This document shows, in pieces, positions 45,606-54,908 of a stretch of 64,000 nucleotides of DNA; the stretch's first letter is position 1, and the number at the start of each line of letters is the position of its first letter. Origin of the DNA: Camillea tinctor (lineage: Eukaryota > Ascomycota > Sordariomycetes > Xylariales > Xylariaceae); NCBI GenBank assembly GCA_022578605.1, contig MU394062.1, positions 1 through 64,000 of the forward strand, read 5' to 3'. A model generated the notes under the pieces. The model saw only the letters and a program-made list of their open reading frames with translations. It was not told where the DNA came from and did no database searches. The translations under genes were made by a program, and so were the position numbers.

Positions 45606-45654
45606 TACTATGTACTATGTAGTACCTAGCCAGCATACTACATAGTACATAGTA
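45606..45654. repeat. Perfect 19-bp inverted repeat with 11-nt loop
   Basis: The left arm at 45606-45624 (TACTATGTACTATGTAGTA) and the right arm at 45636-45654 are exact reverse complements separated by 11 bases. Each arm is itself built from the shorter unit TACTATG/CATAGTA, and related units continue on both sides. On paper it would form a stable hairpin or cruciform. Confidence 0.9.
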
Positions 45655-45852
45655 GCTACATAGTAGGTAACTTTACGATAAGGTCTCTACCGACGAGTAA
45701 GAAATGGAAATAGCGGGCTTAGAGAGGGGACGACCTTAGGTAACCTGACACAGTATACTGTGCGGATACAGCAAGTCAGCCAAACTGTGCAAGCTTGGAT
45801 TATTCAACGTCAGCCTCCGATCCCAATCCGCGTTTTCCACTTGTACCCTTTG

Positions 45853-45876
45853 TACCTTTCAACCTTTCAACCTTTC
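45853..45876 (+). repeat. AACCTTTC repeat in the yra1 leader
   Basis: Three 8-bp units (TACCTTTC, AACCTTTC, AACCTTTC) about 130 bases upstream of the start codon. Pyrimidine-rich tracts of this kind often mark transcription starts in filamentous fungi. Confidence 0.6.
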
Positions 45877-46003
45877 CTACAAAAAAACCCCAGCCGCGTC
45901 TACCAGTACTTCTTTTGCCGGACTTTCAACCTCAATATTTTTTTTAACAATCATTACCGATTGACAAGAAGAAGACAAATAATAATTCAATAAATAAATC
46001 AAG

Positions 46004-47472
46004 ATGGATCGCAGCCTCGACGAAATCGTTGCCGAGTCCCAAGTACGTTTCAACAACTTCATCAATCAACTCCTGACTTGACTAACATCTGGGATTAATA
46101 GCAGAGAAAGCGAGGCGGCGGCCGACCTCGACGAGGAACTCCGCGAGAGCGAGACTCTTATCCCCGCGATGGCGTTAGAAAGGTATGTACGGCAATGCCA
46201 ATTCTATAACTCGCACGTATTTAAATTCATTAGCTGACTTGCCGTGTTCTGCAGGTGGATTATTCCTTTCCCTTCCAGACCATGCACCTTCACCTGCCTT
46301 GAATCATCCGACGGCGAAGCTATCGACCTGCACTTGATACCTTGGACTACGATCGGTGATGGTAAATGCCTGATGTGACAACAGCTAACCAGCCCTCTCG
46401 TTCTGCGGGACAGTCAACCAGAGATGATTCCAGAGGCGTGGATTCGTATGTCGACAGCTAAGGCTTACCCTCTCGGGAAATTCGGTGTGCTAACGCGTGC
46501 ATAGGGACTGGGTCCATGATAAATTCGAGGACACCGGCTGTAAGCTTCGATGTGACCCAATTCCTTGTCTACACAGCTACTAATGCTTCGACAGCTCGTA
46601 ACCGCCCACGCAACCCGAAGAGACGACGTTCGCCCGAACCTTACCAGTCAGTAACCGCATACGCACAACCTACACACTGCCGAAATCTTTTCTGACCGTA
46701 TCTACAGGGAATCTCGCGGCACGAAGATTAAGGTCGAAAACTTACATTGGGATCTATCTCAAGAAGACCTAGAAGTAAGGGTCTGATTACCCCTGACAAG
46801 ATAATAAGGACTAAAACAGGCGGTAGGGTCTATTCAGCAAGATCGGTCCCATTACGAAGGTCGAACTTCTTTATGACCGTGCCGGTCGCTCGGAGGGTGT
46901 CGCTTTTGTTACATATGACCGCCGCGAGCATGCTTCAGAGGCCGTCCGCGATTTTGACGGTGCTAATGCGAAGGGTATGCTCGATTCTTGACCCCCAGGC
47001 GATTGGCAAAGCTAATTCACCTACAGGCCAACCCATCCGCCTGACCATAATGGCTTCAGCACCACGACGAAACCCCTTTGATACCGCACACATGCCAGGC
47101 AGATCACTCGCGGATCGTATTACCCGGCCACGATCACTATCTCCTAACGATAGAGGCATCGATCGCTACGTTCCATCAGGCGGCGGTAGTCGATCTCGTA
47201 GTCCCATGCCTAGACGACGAGGCGGCGGCGGCGGCGGTGGCGGTGGCGGTGGAAGACGGCCTGGTGCGCGCCGCGAGGGAGGGGCGCAGAATGAACGACG
47301 AGGGGGTAACGTGGGACGTGATGGACGACCGAAGAAGACGCAGGAGGAACTTGACGCTGAAATGGACGATTATTTCGGTCCTGGTGGAAGTACCGATGCT
47401 GCTGTCGGTACGACAGAGACAGCCAGCGCTGCCAATGGTCAAGCAGTAGATGACGTCGACATGATTGAATGA
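46004..47472 (+). CDS. yra1: Yra1/Mlo3/ALY-type mRNA export adaptor
   Basis: Eight exons by my reading: 46004-46042, 46102-46182, 46414-46445, 46505-46539, 46595-46646, 46708-46774, 46827-46974 and 47027-47472; 299 residues. It starts with the UAP56/Sub2-binding motif MDRSLDEIV. An Arg/Gly region and the fungal block DWVHDKFED follow. One RRM (about residues 85-155) has ESRGTKIKVENLHW and GVAFVTY. An Arg/Gly-rich RNA-binding region contains a run of eleven glycines, and the C-terminal LDAEMDDYF is the second Sub2-binding motif. The protein couples transcription and splicing to nuclear mRNA export through TREX. All joins preserve frame. The second acceptor is ambiguous (46102 or 46105). The second intron is long (231 bp) and contains a possible stop-bearing exon (see findings). 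Confidence 0.92.
46255..46361 (+). other. Candidate cryptic (poison) exon within a yra1 intron
   Basis: This 107-base stretch is framed by a good acceptor (branch-like GCTGAC, then TTCTGCAG) and a donor GTAAAT. It is followed by a second intron-like stretch with branch GCTAAC and acceptor GGGACAG. Read in the incoming frame it meets TGA after 15 codons, and its length is not a multiple of three, so inclusion would abort translation. Confidence 0.35.
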
Positions 47473-47881
47473 TCCTGATTATGATGTTGTAGGGAAACAT
47501 TGAGGAGGCTAGTTTGCGCATAACAATAACAAGAATCTGTACGGCTTAGGAATCGAGGCTCAGAATATACTGCTCATAAACTTCAGCTTTACATTACATC
47601 TCGCGTGATTTTTCCCATTCCCATCTACCCTGATCTATCTTCCTTTTCCGTGCCACCCATGATTTTTGATTTCTATAACGCCAGGCTCTTTCGCTCCTAA
47701 CAAGAAAGCTCGCTCTCTCACCCATCCACATCCCTTTTTCCAGTCGTCATGAAATACCGGCTAATTGGATAACTCAGATACAGATATAGGAAGTATAAAA
47801 AAGCAAAAGCAATAAAAAAAGGAAACAGAACCACCAACCGCCTTCCCCCCAAAACACATACAGCCTAACACCTCCACGCCT
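47473..47881. other. Convergent spacer after yra1
   Basis: No gene seen. Shared 3' region of yra1 and the minus-strand disordered-protein gene, with A-rich runs near 47795-47830. Confidence 0.5.
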
Positions 47882-49360
47882 TCAAAGCAAAGTCAGCGTC
47901 AGATCCCCCCTCAGGGTCGCCTTCAGCTCCACCTCGACTTCGAGATTCAGGTCCAGCCTCAGCGTCAAGGCGGACTTGGTGCCATTAGCATTACCAGCAT
48001 TACTGTCTTTGTCGTTTATGTCGTTGCCGCCATCATTGCCCAGGACGCTAGCAGAGCGATCCCGCCGCGCGCCCCCCTGCCTTCTCCCGCTGTTCTTCCG
48101 GGGACTGGCAGCGCCGTCCTGGAGAGCGAGAGACGAGGCAGACGGAGAGAAAGCAAGCGTGGACGGCGTTGACGGAGAACGCGGGTCGTCGTCCCGGCTG
48201 GAGACCAGAGAGGGAGGCGCGCTGGGGGAGAGCGCGCGCGCGACTGAGGATAGCGAGGATGCGTTGGTGCGGCGCCGCGGGCGGCCGCGACGGCGGGTTC
48301 GCGAGGGACTGCCGGATGCGGTGGGTGTGGAGGCTGGTGATGGTTGGGGTTGAGCTTGGGGTGGGGCGGGTGCAGATGGGGATATGGATGGAGATGCGGA
48401 TGCGGATACCGGTGGTGGTGGTGCCGCGGATGAGGGCGGTATGGCTGCTACCTCTTCCTCGTCAGGGGTCTGCTCTGGGATGGCTGCTGGCGGTGGTGAT
48501 GCTGCTGGTAGTTGCTGCTGTCCCTCCTGATATGGTGCTTCTATCTCCGCTTCTGGCTCCTCTGGCTCTGACTCTGACTCTGGTTCTGGCTCTGGTTCCC
48601 CTGCCTTAGAGGAGGCTAGCGGCAGTGACGAAGTCTCGTCTGGAGTTTCTTCTAGATCGTCGTGGGTTTGATCTGGAGATTCCAAGGGATTTCCCACGGC
48701 AGCAGGCTCTGGCGACGGTGGCTGCGGGCTTTTGATAAGCCTCGGTATTTCTACTGGCGATGGAAGGGTCATTGATATCCTGGGTTTAGGTCTATCTTCG
48801 TCCCCTCCCTCTTCTTCGTTCGCCATCAGTGGTGGTGACAATGGTGATGGTCCTGGCGCTGAGTCGGAATTACTTATAGACTCAGGCTTAGGTTCTGGCT
48901 CATATTCTGGCTCAGGTTCGGGCAAGTCTTTTGTATCCTCTTGCTCTCTGTCGTTGTTATCGTCGTCAACGTTAGCGTCGTCACCTGGATCGTTCCAGTC
49001 GGCAACGTCGTCTGCGTCGTCGACTTGAAGGAATGACGTCTGGTTCAGAGGCAGCGACGTGTTTACGGCTACCGGCGACCAGATGTACTGGTCCTGCCAC
49101 ATGGACCGTATCGAGCTGTACGTGTCGGGCTGGAGCCATACCACGGCCGACTTCCTCTTAGAGCTATTAGGGTCCTCGGGGTCCCCATTAGCGTCCTCAC
49201 TATTGATATTACCCTCGCCATTGTCATTATCGGCAGCACCCTGATCATTTTCAGTGTCCCTGTTGACGTCATTGGAACTAGTGTTTGCCCAGCTGTCGTT
49301 GTTCAACGGCGCTGGCTTAGATTTTCTGGAAGGTGTTGTTTCCATGGGGGTTTTTGTCAC
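47882..49360 (-). CDS. Disordered acidic/proline-rich protein with an alternating C-terminal segment
   Basis: Single exon of 492 residues. I do not recognise a named family. The N-terminal ~75 residues are Asn/Asp-rich. One short ordered-looking block (about 70-115) reads VVWLQPDTYSSIRSMWQDQY. The middle is a long low-complexity stretch of Asp/Glu/Pro/Ser with PEPE-type repeats and a basic patch RRRGRPRRR. The last ~28 residues are quite different, with hydrophobic and polar residues in nearly strict alternation (TLRLDLNLEVEVELK, then a short GDLTLTLL end), as in an amphipathic beta strand or hairpin. I have a sense that similar tails occur in other fungal hypothetical proteins but cannot confirm it here. 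Location and role are unknown. Confidence 0.7.
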   Translation of the reverse strand: MTKTPMETTPSRKSKPAPLNNDSWANTSSNDVNRDTENDQGAADNDNGEGNINSEDANGDPEDPNSSKRKSAVVWLQPDTYSSIRSMWQDQYIWSPVAVNTSLPLNQTSFLQVDDADDVADWNDPGDDANVDDDNNDREQEDTKDLPEPEPEYEPEPKPESISNSDSAPGPSPLSPPLMANEEEGGDEDRPKPRISMTLPSPVEIPRLIKSPQPPSPEPAAVGNPLESPDQTHDDLEETPDETSSLPLASSKAGEPEPEPESESEPEEPEAEIEAPYQEGQQQLPAASPPPAAIPEQTPDEEEVAAIPPSSAAPPPPVSASASPSISPSAPAPPQAQPQPSPASTPTASGSPSRTRRRGRPRRRTNASSLSSVARALSPSAPPSLVSSRDDDPRSPSTPSTLAFSPSASSLALQDGAASPRKNSGRRQGGARRDRSASVLGNDGGNDINDKDSNAGNANGTKSALTLRLDLNLEVEVELKATLRGDLTLTLL

Positions 49361-50298
49361 CGCGAGGCGTGGGCATACATTCTAGATCCCAGAGCAAGTG
49401 TGAAAGAGAGGAGATAAGAGCCTAGTTTAAGATCTCTTGTATAAACTAGGATCAACATAGAACAACCTGTTTTTCAGGTTGTGCAAATTGCCGAACAGAT
49501 AAGTGTAGGTAGGTATCGTGAGTGAAGAAGCATCTAGCCTAATCTTAGAGATTATGTACATTTACATAGCTACACTGCCGCACAAGGAAGAAATCATGAA
49601 ACCTATGCCATGTTGTCAAATACTAAAAGCCTAGGCCTCGAATAACCGTTCGCGGGTCTCCCGGCACTATCTTTGGAAGAAAGGGCTTCCAAGATCAGTT
49701 CCCCCTGGGGGCTGCGGTTGCAACGCGGTGGGAACCGGATCGCCATCATGCATGGAGGATAACGAGTAAAGAGCGCCGGGCGGCGACAGGTTGATCTCAT
49801 CGCCTTACTCCGCCGTTCGCCTACGGTCGACGGATTAGGGAAGACTGATGGGCAGGACAGGGATCTAACCCGGATTTTGGAAACAGATACAGACGGGGGA
49901 GTCGACTCTCCAGCCCTCCTCTATGAAACAAGACGAGAGGCAAAGGCTATGATGCTGTGCTTGCTTGCCGATCACCTCGTGTTTTTGTACAAGTACCCGA
50001 TTTTTCAATGTTTGAAATACCTACGCATCTGCTGTTTGGTCTTTTGTAAGACCTTGATGAAAGGCTACAGTTACTTGTTTTTATTATTATTATTATGGCT
50101 AGTGTTGACGATGTCACAGTATCAACGACTATCAAGAAGTTAATCGGAATTGGGCAAAGGTCTAAGAGAAAAACAAGATAGAGAGGGATCCTAGTTCATT
50201 ATTAGGTTAGTTGTTACCAATGTAACGTAGGTGGCTGGGATCTAGATAGCATCAAAATCCATTCTATGTTTATCGTAGCTTCGTGATATGGTCTAGAT
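49361..50298. other. Spacer with a short hairpin, no supported gene
   Basis: Upstream region of the disordered-protein gene and 3' flank of the next minus-strand gene. It holds an 8-bp perfect hairpin (49462-49482). The somewhat GC-richer part at 49600-49870 has short frames only, with no recognisable content. Confidence 0.5.
49462..49482. repeat. Short perfect hairpin
   Basis: ACAACCTG and CAGGTTGT pair exactly around a five-T loop, about 100 bases upstream of the disordered-protein start codon (49360, minus strand). It could lie in the mRNA leader; chance is also possible. Confidence 0.5.
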
Positions 50299-51342
50299 TT
50301 AATCGTTCTTCTTCCTCTTGGTCTGCATCCCCTCTGTCATCGCAGCAGCCATGTCGTCTGCGTCGAGGCCTCTCTTTCTAGAACCGATCTTTTCTTTCCC
50401 TAGCTCTGTATCTTCGGCTACGGTGCGGTACACTTCGGCAGCGCCGTGGAATATGTCCGGAGTGAAACCACCCTCTTCAGAGAATGTCAGGGCAATCTCC
50501 TCCATCTCGCGGACCCAGCGGTAGGCCTTGGGTGCCATGTTGACGACGCTACGCTCGGTGGTAGCCCAGCGGTCGGACATCGATCCCCGCAGCTCAGTCT
50601 CCAGCTCGCCCAGCACGCCGAGACACCGAGCCGTCGTAAATGACTGTATCGCCAGGGCAATATATCCCTTGCTCAATGACGCGAAACACATCTTCAAGCC
50701 GGATGCAGCACCGACCTCGGGTCCGATGTGCCGCAAACGAAGGACATTGGCAAGCTTCTCACCGTACCCCGGTATCTCGGCGATTTGGTGGGGGCCTGAG
50801 GTGGGAATGCTAGGAGCAGTCCATCCAGCCCGAGGAGAAGAGGGGTCTGAAGGGGATCCGGACTTGGGCGGAGATGGTGGGCCTCCGATTATAGACCCGT
50901 CTATGAAGCGCACGGGCGCCCGTGACTTCTCAATGGTAGCGGCAATGGCCTTGACGGTCGAGGGCGCGACGGCATTCAGATCAGCGAAGTAGAGGGGCTC
51001 GCTCCGCTTGAATGGCCCTGTTACTGCGTCTATGATGCGTTGGGCAGTGGCCGCTGCGTCGCGCGGGGGCACAACCGATAGGATGACGGAGCAGGATTGG
51101 GTCAAGTCCTCGTCTGATTTGAGGAGCTCGACCTGGGCGGATTTTGCCCTTCGAATGGTGTCGTCGCTGCGCAGTTATATAGTTAGTATTATTGCCCGTG
51201 GTGTTAGAGAGGATTGGCCGGCTAACCTTCTCCCCTTACAGTTGGTGGCGACGGAAAATCCGTTTGCTATCAAGAGTTTGGCTATTCCCATGCCCATATC
51301 CCCGATAGAGACGACACCGATCTTGGCCGGCGAGGACGCCAT
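50299..51342 (-). CDS. NAD(P)-binding 6PGDH-like/DUF1932 dehydrogenase
   Basis: Two exons on the minus strand, 51342-51227 and 51166-50299, with a 60-bp intron (GTTAGC donor, GCGCAG acceptor) whose removal joins NCKGR to SDDTIRRAKSAQV; 327 residues. The N-terminal Rossmann fold shows KIGVVSIGDMGMGIAKLL, a GxxGxG dinucleotide site. The middle follows the beta-hydroxyacid dehydrogenase plan (ILSVVPPRDA, FADLNAVAPST, RFIDGSIIGGPP). The C-terminus is the helical DUF1932 domain, with GLKMCFASLSKGYIAL placing a lysine where the family has its catalytic lysine. The substrate is unknown; it is probably a small hydroxy acid. The tail KRKKND could be a nuclear signal or simply a basic end. It is unrelated in position to the true 6PGDH at 21-23 kb. 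Confidence 0.88.
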
Positions 51343-53172
51343 GGTGTCAAGCTTAAGCAACCTAACCTAGTGATATTGGTCTTGGTCACTATTTCCACAT
51401 TACGGGTACGAGGTGGTATCTGCTCTTAGTGATTATGCCTAGGTTAGTACTTGAAGGTTAAGTTGGGAAAATGTATACTAGTATGCCCTCTTCGTGGTGT
51501 GTCTAGTGCGTCTGAGTGTGTGTCTGTGTGGAGTTTCGTCGGCGCAGATTAGCAGGGAATATCACAGAAGCACTTTTACTACGTTGTATGTAGATAGCGG
51601 AATGATACCTAGTTAACCACTGTGTTCACTTACGTAGCATGAAAATATATACATATCTATATAACCTACACACACACAGACATATAATCTGATGTTTAAA
51701 GTTGTGAATGTAGAAGCAAAGCAACAGAGATCAATCTTAGATCTGACATAGTTACCCGGTACGAGCTAACAAATCTGCTTTTAAGACAAGTTTGTGCTTG
51801 CGTTTGCCGTCGTAATAAATAAAGTCACCTCCCCGATTGATGTGTTTGACGCACTACCTAACCGGCGGCGCAACTAATCCATCCGATGAGCCACATAGTC
51901 GGCTGGGGGTCTCACCGATTCCGCTTCAATAAGCGATTTTCGGCCATGGACTTCGAGGTCTGTAGTATGCGTGTCATGAGCACTAACGACGTAGGTTACG
52001 AGTCGAACATGCCTGGGCTTCTTCTCTTTTATGGCCAGTCATACTAGATCGTGCTAAGTAGGGAACAATGGCAACTAGGTAGGGAACAATAACTTCAATA
52101 TCCACTCTGTGGGGCTATAAGTTGGACTATGTAAGTGGTAAGCTATACCTAGCATTGTTGTTTAGGAACATCAAACACTTAGCGTTTATAACCAGCAAAA
52201 GTTGAGACGACCAACTAACAAAGCACCGCCTGACCAACGATTAGGCCCGGTCTGCACTTGTCTTACGCGTTTTGAAGGGGCTCGTGGACCAACATGACTT
52301 AGAATTTACCTTTTCCATACGTATGTACGTAAATGTAAGTGCTCATGTTCATATGTATGTATTTGTCTCAGCCAAATCTTTCGGTTTCGCTATCGTATAA
52401 CATCCAAGTCAGATCTAGCGTACCAACATGACCCTCTCAGCCCTCTCAAGTGGGCAGTGTGTACATCTAGAGGGGTAGAGGGACTTCAGCTGCAAGAGCA
52501 TCGGCCGGGAATCTTTCCGTTCAACTTCCGGGTTAAGCATCTACAATACAACCTGACACTACATCTACATTACATCTACATGTATCTATCAGGTGGCTCA
52601 TACCCGCTCGCATGGGTACGGGGTGTCGATGGCGCCAGTAGCTGGTAGGTGGTAATAATAACTCGCCGAAGCTAATCAGCTCGTCGAATCTTGGGTCTGG
52701 GGCTTGTGTATCTGTCATTATCATCGTTCTTATTGGCTACAAAGACAGGTATTGAATGCCTAGAAACGGTATATGATACAATAGCTTTCCCTTTTAAACC
52801 CCCCTCCCCTTTCTGCAACGCAACGAAGCATTTCTCTGGAAGAAAAATAAAATAACATAAAACCTTTTTGCTTCTGTTTTTGCTTATATGACCTACCTTA
52901 CTTACATACCTAGTCCTAGTTATTCGATTATTTGAGACTAATCACAACCAACTATTACTCAACTGTACCATCTGACCCTCTCTCGACTCCCTTTGGACCA
53001 AGACCATTCCGACCTTAACGACCCCGGCCGTCACAGCTCTACTTTCTCTCTCTCTCCTTCTGAAATATCCGAGATCTACGTTTGGCCAAGGCGACGTAAA
53101 ACTAGTTATTGGTTAGAACAGTTTCCCTAAGCTAGAGTTTAAACTTCGGCCTCTTAGCACACCAAGGCCACG
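51343..53172. other. Divergent spacer between the dehydrogenase and P450 genes
   Basis: No supported gene. It is AT-rich and has ACCTAGGT-like motifs (51438-51446, 51607-51615, 52075-52083). Pyrimidine-rich leader sequence (52975-53070) precedes the P450. Confidence 0.5.
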
Positions 53173-54908
53173 ATGGCTGTGTTTCCGTTTCCCTGGAGGC
53201 TCGTGACCGCCGTCGCCTTAGTGTCCTCATATTTCTTCGTCTATCGTCAGACAGGCGGGACGAAGCTTCAGTTAACCGGTGCTTTTGCTGGTGTTTGGCT
53301 CTTCCAGACCGCCATCTGGGCGCTCTGGGTGGTATTCTTATACCCCAAGCTCTTCTCCCCGTTACGTGCACTGCCGGAACCTGCTGGGGGGTCGTGGTGG
53401 ATGGGCCACTTTAAAAAGATCATTGCTGAACCTACCGGAATTCCTATGAGAGAGTGGTATGTAGCGATGCTTTCGTCTTGTCTCAACGATATTAACATGC
53501 CGTTTATAGGGTTACCACTGTCCCGAACGATGGACTTATGCGCTATCTCACCATCTTCAACCAGGAGCGTTTACTTGTCACGGGGCCCAAGGCGCTTTCC
53601 GAAGTCTTAGTGACATCGAACTACGACTTTGAGAAACCCTCGTTTGTTGGTTCTAGCATCGCTCGCATCCTGGGCGTAGGCATCCTCCTAGCTGAGGGCG
53701 ATGAACATAAGCTCCAGCGGAAGAACCTCATGCCTGCATTTGCTTTTCGTCATATCAAGGATCTCTACCCTATATTCTGGGGCAAAACCCGAGAAGTCGT
53801 ACAAGCTATGACACGCGATGTTATAGATCATGCGTCAAACGAGTCCGCTTCACCAGACCCCGAGAAGGCGCGGAAATCGGCCGTCGTGGAGGTTGGCGGA
53901 TGGGCGTCTCGAGCGACCCTCGACATTATTGGCCTTGCTGGACTTGGGCACGATTTTGGTGCTATTGAGGATGATACCACAGATCTCAACCAAACTTACC
54001 GACGTATCTTCAAGGCTAATCCCCAGGCCCAGCTGCTTGCATTCTTTCAAACCTTTTTGCCGGACTGGCTTGTGCAAAGACTCCCGGTCAAGCGCAATAA
54101 TGACATAGCGTCCGCGGCGAGGCATATCCGCTCGGTATGCAGGGGCCTGATCCAAGAGAAGAAGCAAAATATCGCACGCAAAGAATCGATCGGCAGCGAC
54201 ATTCTTACCGTAGCCCTCGAGTCGGGCGGCTTTTCCGACGAAGGTCTCGTCGACCAGCTCATGACTTTCTTAGCCGCCGGACACGAAACCACCGCCGCCG
54301 CCATGACCTGGGGTATATACATGCTATCGCGGAACCCGGAGATGCAGGACAGGCTGCGCAAGGAGATTCGGGACCACCTCCCGTCAGTGGACTCCGAAGG
54401 CGAGGTTACGAGCCAAGACATCGACAACATGCCATACCTGAACGCGGTCTGCAACGAGGTGCTGCGGTACTTCGCGCCTGTGCCCATGACCATCCGGGAA
54501 GCCGTCCGGGACACCGTAGTGATGGGACAGCGGGTGCCCAAGGGCACGCGCGTGATGCTCGCCGTGTGGGCGACCAACTACGACAAGACGCTGTGGGGCG
54601 ACGACGCGCACGAGTTCAACCCGGAGCGCTGGATGCCCAAGGGCGCCGACGACAAGCGCGCTGCCAGCGGTGGCGCCACTAGTAACTACGCCTTCATGAC
54701 CTTCCTGCACGGCCCCCGCAGCTGCATCGGCAGCAGCTTCGCCCGCGCCGAGTTCGCCTGCTTGCTCGCTGGGTGGATCGGCCGCTTCGAGTTCGCGTTG
54801 AAGAACAAGGAGGAGGCGGACGAGAAGAACCTCACTATCAAGGGAGGTATCACGGCGAGGCCGGCTAATGGCATGCATGTACATGCTACGGTCGTGGATG
54901 GCTGGTGA
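53173..54908 (+). CDS. Cytochrome P450 monooxygenase
   Basis: Two exons, 53173-53456 and 53510-54908, with a 53-bp intron (GTATGT donor, TTATAG acceptor); 560 residues. The N-terminus has two hydrophobic helices, as in ER-anchored microsomal P450s. Diagnostic motifs are all intact. The I-helix oxygen site AGHETT is at residues 351-356, the K-helix ExxR is EVLR at 411-414, the PERF-like NPERW is present, and the heme loop is FLHGPRSCIG with cysteine ligand Cys500. It has the architecture of the fungal CYP3/CYP4-like oxidases often named as xenobiotic or fatty-acid hydroxylases; the substrate cannot be inferred. It needs a P450 reductase encoded elsewhere. No cluster partner adjoins it. Third-position GC jumps upward in the last third of the gene. 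Confidence 0.95.

Larger units (their letters stand above)
45161..46003. other. Spacer rich in short palindromic motifs
   Basis: This is the densest cluster of ACCTAGGT-like and TACCTA/TAGGTA strings in the window (45215-45240, 45325-45342, 45430-45470), and it contains the perfect inverted repeat at 45606-45654. The last 150 bases are the leader of the Yra1-like gene and include a repeated AACCTTTC pyrimidine unit. Confidence 0.6.

Noticed and set aside
46255..46361. Reading this stretch as a normal coding exon of yra1
   Set aside because: It has a TGA in the incoming frame and a length not divisible by three. Skipping it restores the conserved sequence leading to DWVHDKFED.
11675..54908. 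Secondary-metabolite cluster suggested by an acyltransferase and a P450
   Set aside because: They are 40 kb apart, separated by housekeeping genes, and no PKS, NRPS, terpene cyclase or cluster regulator is present.
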